Positions 6,080 through 13,040 of a stretch of 15,145 nucleotides of DNA are shown one piece after another. Both the position numbers and the translations under genes were made by a program. The notes below the pieces were generated by a model. It made no database searches, was not told the DNA's origin, and saw only the letters and a list, made by a program, of their open reading frames with translations. Position 1 is the first letter of the stretch. Every line of letters begins with the position of its first letter. The stretch is from CAYYJM01 sp964471755 (GTDB lineage Bacteria > Planctomycetota > Planctomycetia > Gemmatales > Gemmataceae). The DNA is taken from contig CAYYJM010000151.1 of NCBI GenBank assembly GCA_964471755.1, positions 1-15,145 on the forward strand, written 5' to 3'.

Positions 6080-7480
6080 ATGCGGTGGTTACGCTGGATC
6101 GTTGGCTGGGTATTCCTCCTGGGTGTCATCAGCGGCCTGGGCTGGATCGGCTACGTCTATTACCAGCACACGGGCGAGGAGATGGAACTCCGCTTCGAGA
6201 AGGTCGAGAAGGGAAAACTGACCGTCTTCCTGGAATCGACCGGGACGGTCCAACCCGAGGAGGTGATCGACGTCGGCGCCCAGGTGGCCGGCAAGGTCGT
6301 GGAGTTCGGCGATGACCCCCACGACCCCAACAAGCGCATCGACTACGGCACCAAGGTCGAGAAAGGCACCATCCTGGCCGTTCTCGATGCGGAACTGTTT
6401 CGCTCCCGCCTGCGCCTGGCCGACTCCGCCCTGCAACGCTGCCGGGCCGATCTCCGCGTGCTGGAGGCCAAGCAGCGCCAGGCCGAACGCGAATGGGAAC
6501 GAGTCCGCGGCCTGGCCGGCACACGCACCGTCAGCGATCAGGAAGTCGATCTGGCCCGCTCCACCTATGAGATCTCGCTGGCGGAAACCCTCCGCGGCAA
6601 GGCCGCCGAGGCCGAGGCCCTCGCCACCCGGACCGAGGCCGAGACGAACCTCAACTACACCGTCATCAAGTCGCCGGTCAAGGGCATCATCATCGATCGC
6701 CGCGTCAACGTCGGCCAGACCGTCGTCGCCAGCCTCAACGCCCCCAGCCTGTTCCTGATCGCCACCGACCTGACACGGATGCAGGTCTGGGTCTCTGTCA
6801 ACGAAGCCGACATCGGCCAGATCCGCGTTGGCCAACCCGTCCTGTTTACGGTCGATGCTCGGTCCAACGAACTTTTCCGTGGGACCGTGTCTCAGGTTCG
6901 CCTGAATGCACGCATGGAACAGAACGTCGTCAGTTATATCGTCGTCGTCGATACCAGTAATTCCGACATGCGATTATTGCCCTACCTGACCGCCAACCTC
7001 AAGTTCCTGGTACACGAGCGAGAGGATGCCCTGCTCGTTCCCAATGCCGCGCTGCGATACAAGCCGAGCCCGGATCGAGTCGACCCACGCCACCACGCGG
7101 TGGACGATCCTCCCAAAGCGGAACCGGTCAAGAAGTCCGAAGGCGACAGGAAGGCTCCGCCGACGGATGGCAGCAAGGGGAAGGGACCGGAGTCGGGGAA
7201 GGCCAAGGCCACTGCCCCACGCCCCGAGAAGCGCATCCCCGTCTTCGGTACGGTCTGGACCACGAATTCCGGCGGTTTGCTGGAACCGGTCAAGGTTCGC
7301 ATCGGCATCACCGATGGGAAACATACCGAGATCCTCGAGGTTCTCGAGGGCACCCTGCCCCCCGGGGCCGAGGTCGCGACCGGCGAGGTCCGCGTGGCTG
7401 AGTCCGCTGAAGGTGTCAACCCGTTCGCACCACCGAAGATCTTCGGTCGGCGCAGCAAGAGCAGCGGCTCCAAGAAGTAA
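6080..7480 (+). CDS. MacA-like periplasmic adaptor (HlyD/RND membrane fusion family)
   Basis: The 466-residue product has one N-terminal membrane segment (about 5-28). It then shows the adaptor layout: a beta/lipoyl half (TGTVQPEEVIDVGAQVAGKV near 55-73), a helical hairpin of about 105-195 rich in Ala, Glu and Arg, the second lipoyl half (TVIKSPVKGIIIDRRVNVGQTV), and a beta-barrel domain (ALLVPNAALRY). It should link the inner-membrane ABC exporter encoded just downstream to an outer-membrane channel. Residues about 328-385 are an extra Pro/Lys/Asp-rich, low-complexity insertion that interrupts the C-terminal domain before IPVFGTVW. I start at ATG 6080, with GAGGTGG at 6071-6077; the GTG at 6074 lies inside that site. 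The ATPase gene follows after 27 bases. No TolC-like gene is in the window. Cargo unknown. Confidence 0.88.
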   Translation: MRWLRWIVGWVFLLGVISGLGWIGYVYYQHTGEEMELRFEKVEKGKLTVFLESTGTVQPEEVIDVGAQVAGKVVEFGDDPHDPNKRIDYGTKVEKGTILAVLDAELFRSRLRLADSALQRCRADLRVLEAKQRQAEREWERVRGLAGTRTVSDQEVDLARSTYEISLAETLRGKAAEAEALATRTEAETNLNYTVIKSPVKGIIIDRRVNVGQTVVASLNAPSLFLIATDLTRMQVWVSVNEADIGQIRVGQPVLFTVDARSNELFRGTVSQVRLNARMEQNVVSYIVVVDTSNSDMRLLPYLTANLKFLVHEREDALLVPNAALRYKPSPDRVDPRHHAVDDPPKAEPVKKSEGDRKAPPTDGSKGKGPESGKAKATAPRPEKRIPVFGTVWTTNSGGLLEPVKVRIGITDGKHTEILEVLEGTLPPGAEVATGEVRVAESAEGVNPFAPPKIFGRRSKSSGSKK

Positions 7481-7507
7481 CCGACTCCCGCACCGACGAG
7501 GCCGAGC

Positions 7508-8284
7508 GTGGATCTGATCCGACTGGAAGACATCCGCAAAACCTACCACCTGGGCGAAATCGACGTCCCGGTACTCAAGGGTATCTCGCTGACCATCCGC
7601 CGTGGCGAGATGGTCGCCTTGATGGGCGCGTCCGGGTCGGGCAAGTCCACGCTGATGAACATCCTCGGCTGTCTCGATCGGCCGACCAGCGGTCACTACT
7701 GGCTCGATGACGAGGAGGTGTCACAACTCTCCTCCGACGCCCGGGCCATGATCCGCAACCGGAAGATCGGCTTCGTCTTCCAGAACTTCAACCTGCTGCC
7801 GCGAACCAGTGCCATCGAGAATGTCATGATGCCACTGGCCTACACCGCCACGCATCTGTCCCATCGCGAGGCTCACGGGCGGGCCCGGGCGCTGCTCGAA
7901 AAGGTCGGCCTCGGCGAACGTCTCGATCATCATCCCTCGCAACTGTCCGGTGGACAGCAACAGCGCGTTGCCATCGCCCGGTCCCTGGTCAACAATCCGC
8001 CCCTGATCTTCGCCGACGAACCGACCGGTAACCTCGACTCGAAAACGAGCCGGGAAATCCTGGTCATGTTCCAGACCCTGGCTCGCGAGCAGGGCCTGAC
8101 GATCGTCCTGGTTACCCACGACGCCAGCGTCGCCAATTACGCTCAGCGGGCCATCCGCATGAAGGACGGCCTGATCGAGGATGGCGTCTACAATGCCGAA
8201 GGCCCACTGGAGGTCGGCATCCAGGCCCACCCACCGGAAACCAACACCGTTCATGAAACGCCCACGGTCATCCATCCTTCCTGA
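7508..8284 (+). CDS. ABC transporter ATPase, MacB/LolD type
   Basis: The 258-residue ATPase carries Walker A GASGSGKST (40-48), Q-loop Gln92, signature LSGGQQQR (146-153), Walker B LIFADE (166-171), the family-typical EPTGNLDS, and the H-loop His204 in VTHD. The close spacing to an adaptor and an FtsX-like permease places it as the cytoplasmic motor of a MacAB-type exporter with ATPase and permease as separate chains; E. coli MacB is a single fused chain. About 30 extra residues after GLIEDG (226 onward) are Pro/Thr/His-rich and look unstructured. The start is GTG 7508, with GACGAGG at 7495-7501. The permease begins 18 bases past the stop, so one transcript is very likely. Confidence 0.93.
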   Translation: MDLIRLEDIRKTYHLGEIDVPVLKGISLTIRRGEMVALMGASGSGKSTLMNILGCLDRPTSGHYWLDDEEVSQLSSDARAMIRNRKIGFVFQNFNLLPRTSAIENVMMPLAYTATHLSHREAHGRARALLEKVGLGERLDHHPSQLSGGQQQRVAIARSLVNNPPLIFADEPTGNLDSKTSREILVMFQTLAREQGLTIVLVTHDASVANYAQRAIRMKDGLIEDGVYNAEGPLEVGIQAHPPETNTVHETPTVIHPS

Positions 8285-8302
8285 GTCGTGTGAGGTGTCA
8301 AC

Positions 8303-9679
8303 GTGTTTCCAACGCTCCGACTGGCCATCAATGCGTTGCGTCGCAACATCCTCCGCTCGGCTCTGACGACGCTCGGCATCGTCATCGGCATTGCGGCCGT
8401 GATTGCGATGGTTGAGATCGGACAGGGGGCCGCCCGCGCGGTCGAGAAGACCATCCAGAGCATGGGTGCCGACACCCTCATCGTCTATCCCAGTTCGTCC
8501 CGATCGGGCACGGTCAGCAATGGCATGGGCACGTCCGTCAAACTCACCCTCCAGGACGCCGCCGCCCTGGAAGATTTCGAGCGCTGCCCGGCCATCAAGG
8601 GAGTCGCGCCGATCGTTCGCGTCCGCGAACAGGTTGTCAACCCGGCCAACGGCAAGAACGCTCGCCCCTGGAACCTGTACGGCACGACGTCGGCCTACCT
8701 CGAAATCCGCGACTGGCAGAATCTCGCCGAAGGTCTTTGCTTTACCGAGGCCGATGACGATCGGTGTGAACAGGTCTGCGTCCTGGGCCGGACCCTCGTT
8801 CGCGATCTGTTCGACGGCCACTCTCCCATCGGACACCCGATCCGCATCAAGGGCCTGCCCTTCAAGGTCGTCGGCGTCCTCAGCCCAAAGGGCGCGAGCA
8901 TGATGGGTATGGATCAGGACGATATTGTTCTCGCTCCACTCCGCACCATCAAGTTCAAGGTGTCCGGCACGTCCGCCAACGCTGTCGCTGGCGCAATCAG
9001 GGCCGATCCAACTCAGCAAGTCAACACCCTGACGAAGCTCTATCCAACGACGGAACACAAACTCTTCCCGGAGGTCATGGCCGCCCAGGCAGCCAACTAT
9101 CCGCAGCTGACCCGATCGATGAATATCGATCAGATCCTCATTCAGTCTCGTTCCAAAACCAACATGAGTGGGACCATGGAGCAGGTGCGCGAAGTGCTTC
9201 GCGAACGTCACCGCCTCCATGCGGAGGAGGAAGACGATTTCGTGGTTCGTGACATGGCCGAGATCAGCCGGGCGCTCGGATCGACGTCGAACCTGATGTC
9301 GGTTCTGCTGCTCCTGGTGGCGACCATTTCACTGGTGGTGGGCGGCGTCGGCATCATGAACATCATGCTCGTCTCGGTGACCGAACGGACGCGTGAGATC
9401 GGCCTGCGGATGGCCGTCGGTGCGAGGTCCCGCGACATCCTCAAGCAGTTCCTGGTCGAGTCTGCCCTGCTCTGCGCCCTGGGCGGCGTCCTCGGCATCG
9501 TCCTGGGCCGGGCTATCTCCTGGACAGTCTGGTACTTCCTCAAGTGGGCCACCGAGATTTCAGTTCCGGCCATGGTCGGTGCCGTTGGCGTCTCGCTCAT
9601 CGTTGGCGTCGTCTTTGGCTTCTACCCGGCCTGGAAGGCCTCTCGGCTGGATCCAATCGAAGCGTTGCGGTACGAGTAG
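8303..9679 (+). CDS. MacB-type permease (FtsX-like, periplasmic core domain)
   Basis: The 458-residue product has one membrane segment near 18-40 (ALTTLGIVIGIAAVIAMVEIG). A large periplasmic domain follows (about 45-325). Three C-terminal membrane segments lie near 332-357, 388-410 and 422-446. Family signatures include TLGIVIGIAAVIAMV, MGADTLIV, DQDDIVLAP, GGVGIMNIMLVSVTERTREIGLRMAVGARSRDIL and the closing YPAWKASRLDPIEALRYE, which is the standard MacB end. Such permeases do not pump through a membrane pore; they use ATP to drive periplasmic substrate toward an outer channel. The start is GTG 8303 with GAGG at 8292-8295. The gene ends 8 bases before a strong hairpin and faces rsgA. Exported substrate unknown (peptides, lipids, macrolides and siderophores are known for relatives). 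Confidence 0.93.
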   Translation: MFPTLRLAINALRRNILRSALTTLGIVIGIAAVIAMVEIGQGAARAVEKTIQSMGADTLIVYPSSSRSGTVSNGMGTSVKLTLQDAAALEDFERCPAIKGVAPIVRVREQVVNPANGKNARPWNLYGTTSAYLEIRDWQNLAEGLCFTEADDDRCEQVCVLGRTLVRDLFDGHSPIGHPIRIKGLPFKVVGVLSPKGASMMGMDQDDIVLAPLRTIKFKVSGTSANAVAGAIRADPTQQVNTLTKLYPTTEHKLFPEVMAAQAANYPQLTRSMNIDQILIQSRSKTNMSGTMEQVREVLRERHRLHAEEEDDFVVRDMAEISRALGSTSNLMSVLLLLVATISLVVGGVGIMNIMLVSVTERTREIGLRMAVGARSRDILKQFLVESALLCALGGVLGIVLGRAISWTVWYFLKWATEISVPAMVGAVGVSLIVGVVFGFYPAWKASRLDPIEALRYE

Positions 9680-9687
9680 TTTGGAAT

Positions 9688-9715
9688 GCGGCGAAGCACC
9701 GTGGTACTTCGCCGC
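9688..9715. terminator. Shared hairpin terminator between convergent macB-like and rsgA genes
   Basis: GCGGCGAAG (9688-9696) pairs perfectly with CTTCGCCGC (9707-9715) around a 10-base loop. The hairpin sits in the 44-base gap between two genes that point at each other, where a bidirectional terminator is expected. No T-run follows on either side, so it is either a weak intrinsic or a Rho-assisted stop. Its stem resembles the inner hairpins of the inverted repeat at 3906-4036. Confidence 0.65.
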
Positions 9716-9723
9716 GTGTCCGC

Positions 9724-10914
9724 TTACGTCCGAAACAATCCCAGATAGCTCACGTATCGCGACGTGGCGATCAGCCGTCGATGCACCGCTCGCTTGACGG
9801 CGCAGCGGTCCTCATGCGTGTGGGTACAGTCCGGGAAGGCACAGAGGGCCACCCAGGGATGAAACTCCCAGAAGAATCCCTCGACTTCCTCCGGCGGGCT
9901 GTTCCACAACTCGAACTGACGCACGCCCGGTGTGTCCACGACCCAGCCGCCCGTCTGGAGACGAATCAGTTCCGCCGTCGTGGTCGTGTGCTTGCCCTTG
10001 TTGTTGACGTCGCTGACCTCGCGCACGCGCAGGCCCAGGTCCGGTTGGATGGCGTTCAGCAGCGATGACTTGCCGACGCCACTCTGGCCCGAGAAGACTG
10101 TCTGCCGATCGCGCAACTGCTCGCGGAGCAGGTCGATCCCCTGCCCCGTCGTGGCGCTGGTGATGAAGGTCGGTATGCCCATCTGACGATAGAGGCCGAC
10201 GATCGGCTGAAAGATGGCCGCGTCGGTCAGATCGGCCTTGTTCAGGGTCAGAATCGGGGCGATCCCTCCCTGCATGGCACTGGCCAGGTAACGGTCGATG
10301 AGGTGGATCTTCAACGCCGGCGCGACCAGCGACAGGACGAAGACCACCTGATCGACATTGGCGACCAGGACGTGTTCCCGGCCGCGCGACGAACGCGTCA
10401 GCAGGCCGTGCCGCGGTTCGACGCGTTCGATCAGCCCCTCTCGTTCGGGCATCTGCAATGAGCCGGACGTGGCGCGGTCCACCTCCTCGACCTCGGCCGA
10501 CGCCGAACCAGGGGCCGGCCGGAACCAGACGTGATCGCCACAGGTGAGGATGTTGCGTTCGTCGGTCGCCAGGCTACGCAGCAATCGGCGGACAGCACAG
10601 CGGAACAATCGGCCATCGGCCGTCTCGATCAGGCTGAACAGGCCATGAACACGCAGAACCCGGCCGCGCAGACACGCGGCGAGGTCGGCCGCGGGCATCT
10701 CGCTGCCGGTCTGCCCCTCGGCCCCCCCCTGCCCTTCGTCCTGGATGATCGTTCGCCGACGCGATAGATCTCCCTTGGCGCGGACCCGCTCCGAGCCGGT
10801 GGTCGCTTCCTCGTTGTAACCATGTTCCTGGAAGCCCCGCGTCCAGTCACGCGGGCGCGGCGGCCGGGTGCGGTTCTTGCGCAGATCAACGCGGACCTTC
10901 TTCTTCTTCGCCAT
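9724..10914 (-). CDS. rsgA: Ribosome small-subunit-dependent GTPase A (RsgA/YjeQ)
   Basis: RsgA is a circularly permuted GTPase that binds the 30S subunit late in its assembly and releases factors on GTP hydrolysis. The 396 residues show an OB-fold region (about 80-150), G4 NKAD at 225-228, G5-like SAT at 253-255, P-loop GQSGVGKS at 276-283, switch GKHTTT at 307-312, DTPG at 327-330, and the C-terminal zinc site Cys358, Cys363, His365, Cys371 (C-x4-C-x-H-x5-C). The P-loop placed after NKAD is the family's permuted order. Residues 1-75 are an extra basic, disordered-looking extension beginning MAKKKKVRVDLRKNR, which I recall in other planctomycete copies. The start is ATG at 10912-10914 with GGAGG just upstream on the minus strand; the frame runs 62 codons further up without a better site. 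It is the only minus-strand gene found. Confidence 0.94.
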   Translation of the reverse strand: MAKKKKVRVDLRKNRTRPPRPRDWTRGFQEHGYNEEATTGSERVRAKGDLSRRRTIIQDEGQGGAEGQTGSEMPAADLAACLRGRVLRVHGLFSLIETADGRLFRCAVRRLLRSLATDERNILTCGDHVWFRPAPGSASAEVEEVDRATSGSLQMPEREGLIERVEPRHGLLTRSSRGREHVLVANVDQVVFVLSLVAPALKIHLIDRYLASAMQGGIAPILTLNKADLTDAAIFQPIVGLYRQMGIPTFITSATTGQGIDLLREQLRDRQTVFSGQSGVGKSSLLNAIQPDLGLRVREVSDVNNKGKHTTTTAELIRLQTGGWVVDTPGVRQFELWNSPPEEVEGFFWEFHPWVALCAFPDCTHTHEDRCAVKRAVHRRLIATSRYVSYLGLFRT

Positions 10915-11348
10915 GCTCCCTCCGGAAGTGAGGTTCCTCCATCCTAGCCGATCCCGAACGGCCTGTCTGCGGAAGCCGGTTCCTCGAGTTGTGGGCGGTG
11001 ATCGGCACCGAGCGAAGGTTGTTCGATCAAGCTTCCAGCCTGGACAGAGGCCCATTCCTTCTGCTATACTTAAAGCAGTGTTTGTGACTCTTTGTAGCAC
11101 GTCGGGTTGGCCGCACCACAGGGACGTTCACGACACGGGCTGTAAACCCTGCCCAGGAAAGGGCCTGGAGATACTGGCGACAACAGTTGCGGCGTTTCCA
11201 GTGATCGGCACGACAGTTGCTCGAAGTTGTTGAGAAGAAGGGAATGGAACTTTCCCGATCGCTAACCAGCGAACTTGGGGTGAGGGAGAAGGAGCGCGAG
11301 AACCTTCACAACGATCTCAACCGACCACAACTCCGCAGGACCCGAAAC
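10915..11348. other. Long non-coding stretch and leader upstream of the small RHH-like gene
   Basis: This 434-base stretch lies between divergently oriented rsgA and the small gene at 11349. Visible elements are a promoter (11041-11070), a CCAGG/CCTGG hairpin with loop AAAGGG (11153-11168), and the word ACAGTTGC repeated 30 bases apart (11183-11190 and 11213-11220). A plus-strand frame covers 10868-11233 but starts inside rsgA and shows no domain. An in-frame ATG at 11244, preceded by AAGGGA, could extend the small gene upstream. If the promoter is used, the leader is about 270 bases, long enough for a structured regulatory RNA; I recognise no riboswitch class. Confidence 0.5.
11041..11070 (+). 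promoter_or_regulatory. Sigma70-like promoter, TGGACA-N18-TATACT
   Basis: TGGACA (11041-11046) and TATACT (11065-11070) each match consensus at five of six positions, with an 18-base spacer. It is the best promoter match I found in the window. The -10 is embedded in a small dyad, CTGCT (11061-11065) and AGCAG (11074-11078), which could bind a regulator. It points toward the small gene at 11349. Confidence 0.55.
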
Positions 11349-11591
11349 ATGCACGAACGACCTGGTTGCCCTTCCGTCGATTTCGACCCCGGATCTTCCG
11401 AGACGGAAGTGGTGGAGATTCCTCTTCTCCTGACCAGTGCCGAAGTCCTGGCGCTGGAGAACGCTGCCCACGGACGCGGTGTCACCGCTGGTGAACTGCT
11501 CCGTCTGGTCCTGCGCCGCTTTATTCAATCCGTACCCACGATTCAGTCCGTACCCACGTCGGCAGCCGTCCCCTCGATGCGTGACCGCTGA
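11349..11591 (+). CDS. Small ribbon-helix-helix-like protein
   Basis: From ATG 11349 the product has 80 residues. After an acidic N-terminus (SVDFDPGSSETE) comes a strand-like EVVEIPLLLT, a helix SAEVLALENAAHGRG and a second helix TAGELLRLVLRRFIQ. That order is the ribbon-helix-helix (Arc/CopG) pattern, so a dimeric DNA-binding regulator is a reasonable guess. I recall similar short planctomycete proteins with this strand and helix pair. The tail contains IQSVPT twice in a row, from a tandem 18-base repeat. The ATG has AGGA at 11337-11340, 8 bases before it. ATG 11244 with AAGGGA would add 35 residues rich in Arg, Glu and Leu, and TTG 11217 nine more; I prefer the shorter form because its start region matches the relatives I recall. 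No toxin-like partner gene is adjacent. Confidence 0.6.
   Translation: MHERPGCPSVDFDPGSSETEVVEIPLLLTSAEVLALENAAHGRGVTAGELLRLVLRRFIQSVPTIQSVPTSAAVPSMRDR
11523..11558 (+). repeat. Tandem 18-bp duplication inside the small RHH-like gene
   Basis: Two adjacent 18-base units (11523-11540 and 11541-11558) differ at one base (ATTCAA versus ATTCAG at the start). The unit is a multiple of three and encodes IQSVPT twice, so the frame is kept. It looks like a recent slippage duplication in the tail of the protein. Confidence 0.9.
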
Positions 11592-11679
11592 GTAGCCACG
11601 GTGGCGGCGATCGATCCCTTCGACGCCGTCTCCACCTGATCGGCAGAATCGTCAAAGTCGCGCGCCGCCTCCGGCCGAT

Positions 11680-11694
11680 CTCGGGTATACCGAG
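11680..11694 (+). promoter_or_regulatory. Small hairpin directly before the ribosome binding site of the four-repeat protein gene
   Basis: CTCGG (11680-11684) pairs with CCGAG (11690-11694) around GTATA. The ribosome binding site GGAGGAG starts two bases later at 11696. The hairpin could tune access to that site, or GGTATACC could be part of a binding palindrome. The evidence is positional only. Confidence 0.35.
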
Positions 11695-11708
11695 CGGAGG
11701 AGAAACCG

Positions 11709-12935
11709 ATGCGCACCGCCTTTCCCCTGATTGTTATCCTGGTCGCCTGCTCGACCGGAAGCGGAGAAGAACTGCCCCGGCCGGAACAGCTCCAGCACTT
11801 CCAGCCGGGCTCGGTCGAGATGACCTGGTCGGCGGAGGGCTGGGGTCTGCGTGCTGGCACCACCCTGTTGAAGCAATTCGGCCGGCGCAACTCTGAGGCC
11901 GCCCAGGCCTTGCGCCTGATCCGGGATCTCGGCCTGACGGAGCGTGGCGTCATCGGCAGCCCGGCTCCGGTCCTTGAATACTGGCTCGCTCAGGGGCAGG
12001 CTCCGACCGGCCTGATCCGCGGCCAGCGCATCCTGCCGCTCGACCCGGCCACCCTGCGGGTCGATAAGGCCGACGGTCAGTGGTGTCTCTGCGACGGCCC
12101 ACGGGCTCTGTTCAACTTCGGCTACGCCCGCCAGGACGCCGAGCAGGCCCTGGCGGTCCTGCGAAAATACAGCTTCACCCGGTTGATCCTCCTCGGCGAA
12201 GGCGTCCCAACAATGATGGTCTTCCTCGCCGAGCCCAACACGGCGACCTTTCATCAGCGCCATTCCCTGGCCCCCCTGTCCATGCCCACCCTGGCGACGA
12301 CCCGAACCACGAATTTCAAGCCGGCTGCCGAGGTGAAGACGCTCACTCAGAACAAGGAATGGTCCGCCATCCAGACCTACATTCCGCCGAGCATTCCGCC
12401 CCTGCACGACAACCGGTCGAACGAAGCCACGCACTGGGCCGCGCCCGGCGTCCAGGTCGTTCCCGGGGTCAACGATCGGCTCCTGCGGACGCCCTTCGAC
12501 CATCGCCAGGTTGTGGTTCAGCGTGCCCCGGACGGCTGGGTGCTGAATGTCGGTGCCCGGGTGCTGGCCCGGTTCGGCGCGGATGAGCAGGCCGCACGCC
12601 GGGCCGTCCGGGCGATCCAGCACTACCGCTTCAACGAACTGGTGCAGGTCGGTTCGCCGACGCCGGTCTGCCGAATCTTCACTATCAGCGGCCAGATCGC
12701 GCTGGGCGAACTCTTCGGCGTGCCGAGCCAGCCCATCCAGATCGACCAGGTCAAGCTCCAACTGGTCGAGGGACGCCAGGCCCTGGTCCAGGGAACGGAA
12801 GTCCTGCTCTCCCTTGGCGATCGGCCGGAGGACGGGCAGCAACTGCTCGGCTGGCTCCAGCGGCACAAGCCGGACCACCTCTGTCGCCTGCCCACGGCCG
12901 ACGGCCCGGGCATCTACTACTTCACCCGCCGATGA
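11709..12935 (+). CDS. Putative secreted or lipid-anchored protein with four internal repeats
   Basis: The 408-residue product starts MRTAFPLIVILVAC; LVAC (11-14) fits a lipobox with Cys14 as the lipidated residue, though the signal is short. Four related units of about 60-65 residues follow at roughly 31-94, 111-174, 263-328 and 343-405. Their shared pattern is a strand pair with a central Gly (EGWGLRAG, DGQWCLCDG, DGWVLNVG, EGRQALVQG), then LxxFG or LSLG, an Ala/Gln-rich helix (SEAAQALRLIRDL, QDAEQALAVLRKY, EQAARRAVRAIQHY, EDGQQLLGWLQRH), then a Gly/Pro turn and closing strand (GSPAPVLEYWL, GEGVPTMMVFL, GSPTPVCRIFT, TADGPGIYYFT). The units are arranged as two pairs about 80 residues apart, split by a less ordered 88-residue linker. 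I have no functional assignment. The start has GGAGGAG at 11696-11702. Confidence 0.75.
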   Translation: MRTAFPLIVILVACSTGSGEELPRPEQLQHFQPGSVEMTWSAEGWGLRAGTTLLKQFGRRNSEAAQALRLIRDLGLTERGVIGSPAPVLEYWLAQGQAPTGLIRGQRILPLDPATLRVDKADGQWCLCDGPRALFNFGYARQDAEQALAVLRKYSFTRLILLGEGVPTMMVFLAEPNTATFHQRHSLAPLSMPTLATTRTTNFKPAAEVKTLTQNKEWSAIQTYIPPSIPPLHDNRSNEATHWAAPGVQVVPGVNDRLLRTPFDHRQVVVQRAPDGWVLNVGARVLARFGADEQAARRAVRAIQHYRFNELVQVGSPTPVCRIFTISGQIALGELFGVPSQPIQIDQVKLQLVEGRQALVQGTEVLLSLGDRPEDGQQLLGWLQRHKPDHLCRLPTADGPGIYYFTRR

Positions 12936-12956
12936 GTTCGCCGCACCAAAGCCAGA

Positions 12957-12980
12957 AAGAAAGTCTTGCCTCTCTTTCTT
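12957..12980 (+). terminator. Weak A/T-rich hairpin after the four-repeat gene
   Basis: AAGAAAG (12957-12963) pairs with CTTTCTT (12974-12980) around a 10-base loop, 21 bases after the stop codon. An alternative register pairs AGAAAGA (12954-12960) with TCTTTCT (12973-12979). There is no clear T-run after the stem, so a terminator role is possible but not secure. Confidence 0.4.
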
Positions 12981-12982
12981 GT

Positions 12983-13018
12983 TTAGCTTACGCTAACCAT
13001 TCGATTAGCTAGAGCTAA
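12983..13018. promoter_or_regulatory. Twin TTAGC dyads upstream of the DUF1559 gene
   Basis: Two 14-base dyads lie 22 bases apart centre to centre: TTAGC-TTAC-GCTAA (12983-12996) and TTAGCT-AG-AGCTAA (13005-13018). Half-sites are nearly identical and the spacing is about two helical turns, as for paired operator sites bound on one face. The second dyad ends 10 bases before the ribosome binding region of the gene at 13041. The stretch is AT-rich compared with its surroundings. A family of TAGCTTACGCTA intergenic hairpins seems familiar from planctomycetes, so it may instead be a dispersed repeat. Confidence 0.5.
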
Positions 13019-13040
13019 GCATCATCGAAGGAGAGGGAAG

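Noticed and set aside
5716..6315. Plus-strand frame of 199 codons in the gap before the export operon
   Set aside because: It overlaps the adaptor start by over 200 bases in another frame, has Cys/Arg/Pro-rich composition, no ribosome binding site and no recognisable domain.
6080..9679. Complete tripartite efflux system
   Set aside because: No TolC-like outer-membrane channel is present in the window; only adaptor, ATPase and permease are seen.
10868..11233. Plus-strand frame of 121 codons antisense to the start of rsgA
   Set aside because: It begins inside rsgA, spans the rsgA upstream region and the promoter at 11041-11070, and shows no domain.
11349..11591. Antitoxin of a toxin-antitoxin pair
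   Set aside because: The RHH-like fold would fit, but no small toxin-like gene overlaps or adjoins it; the next gene is a secreted repeat protein 117 bases away.
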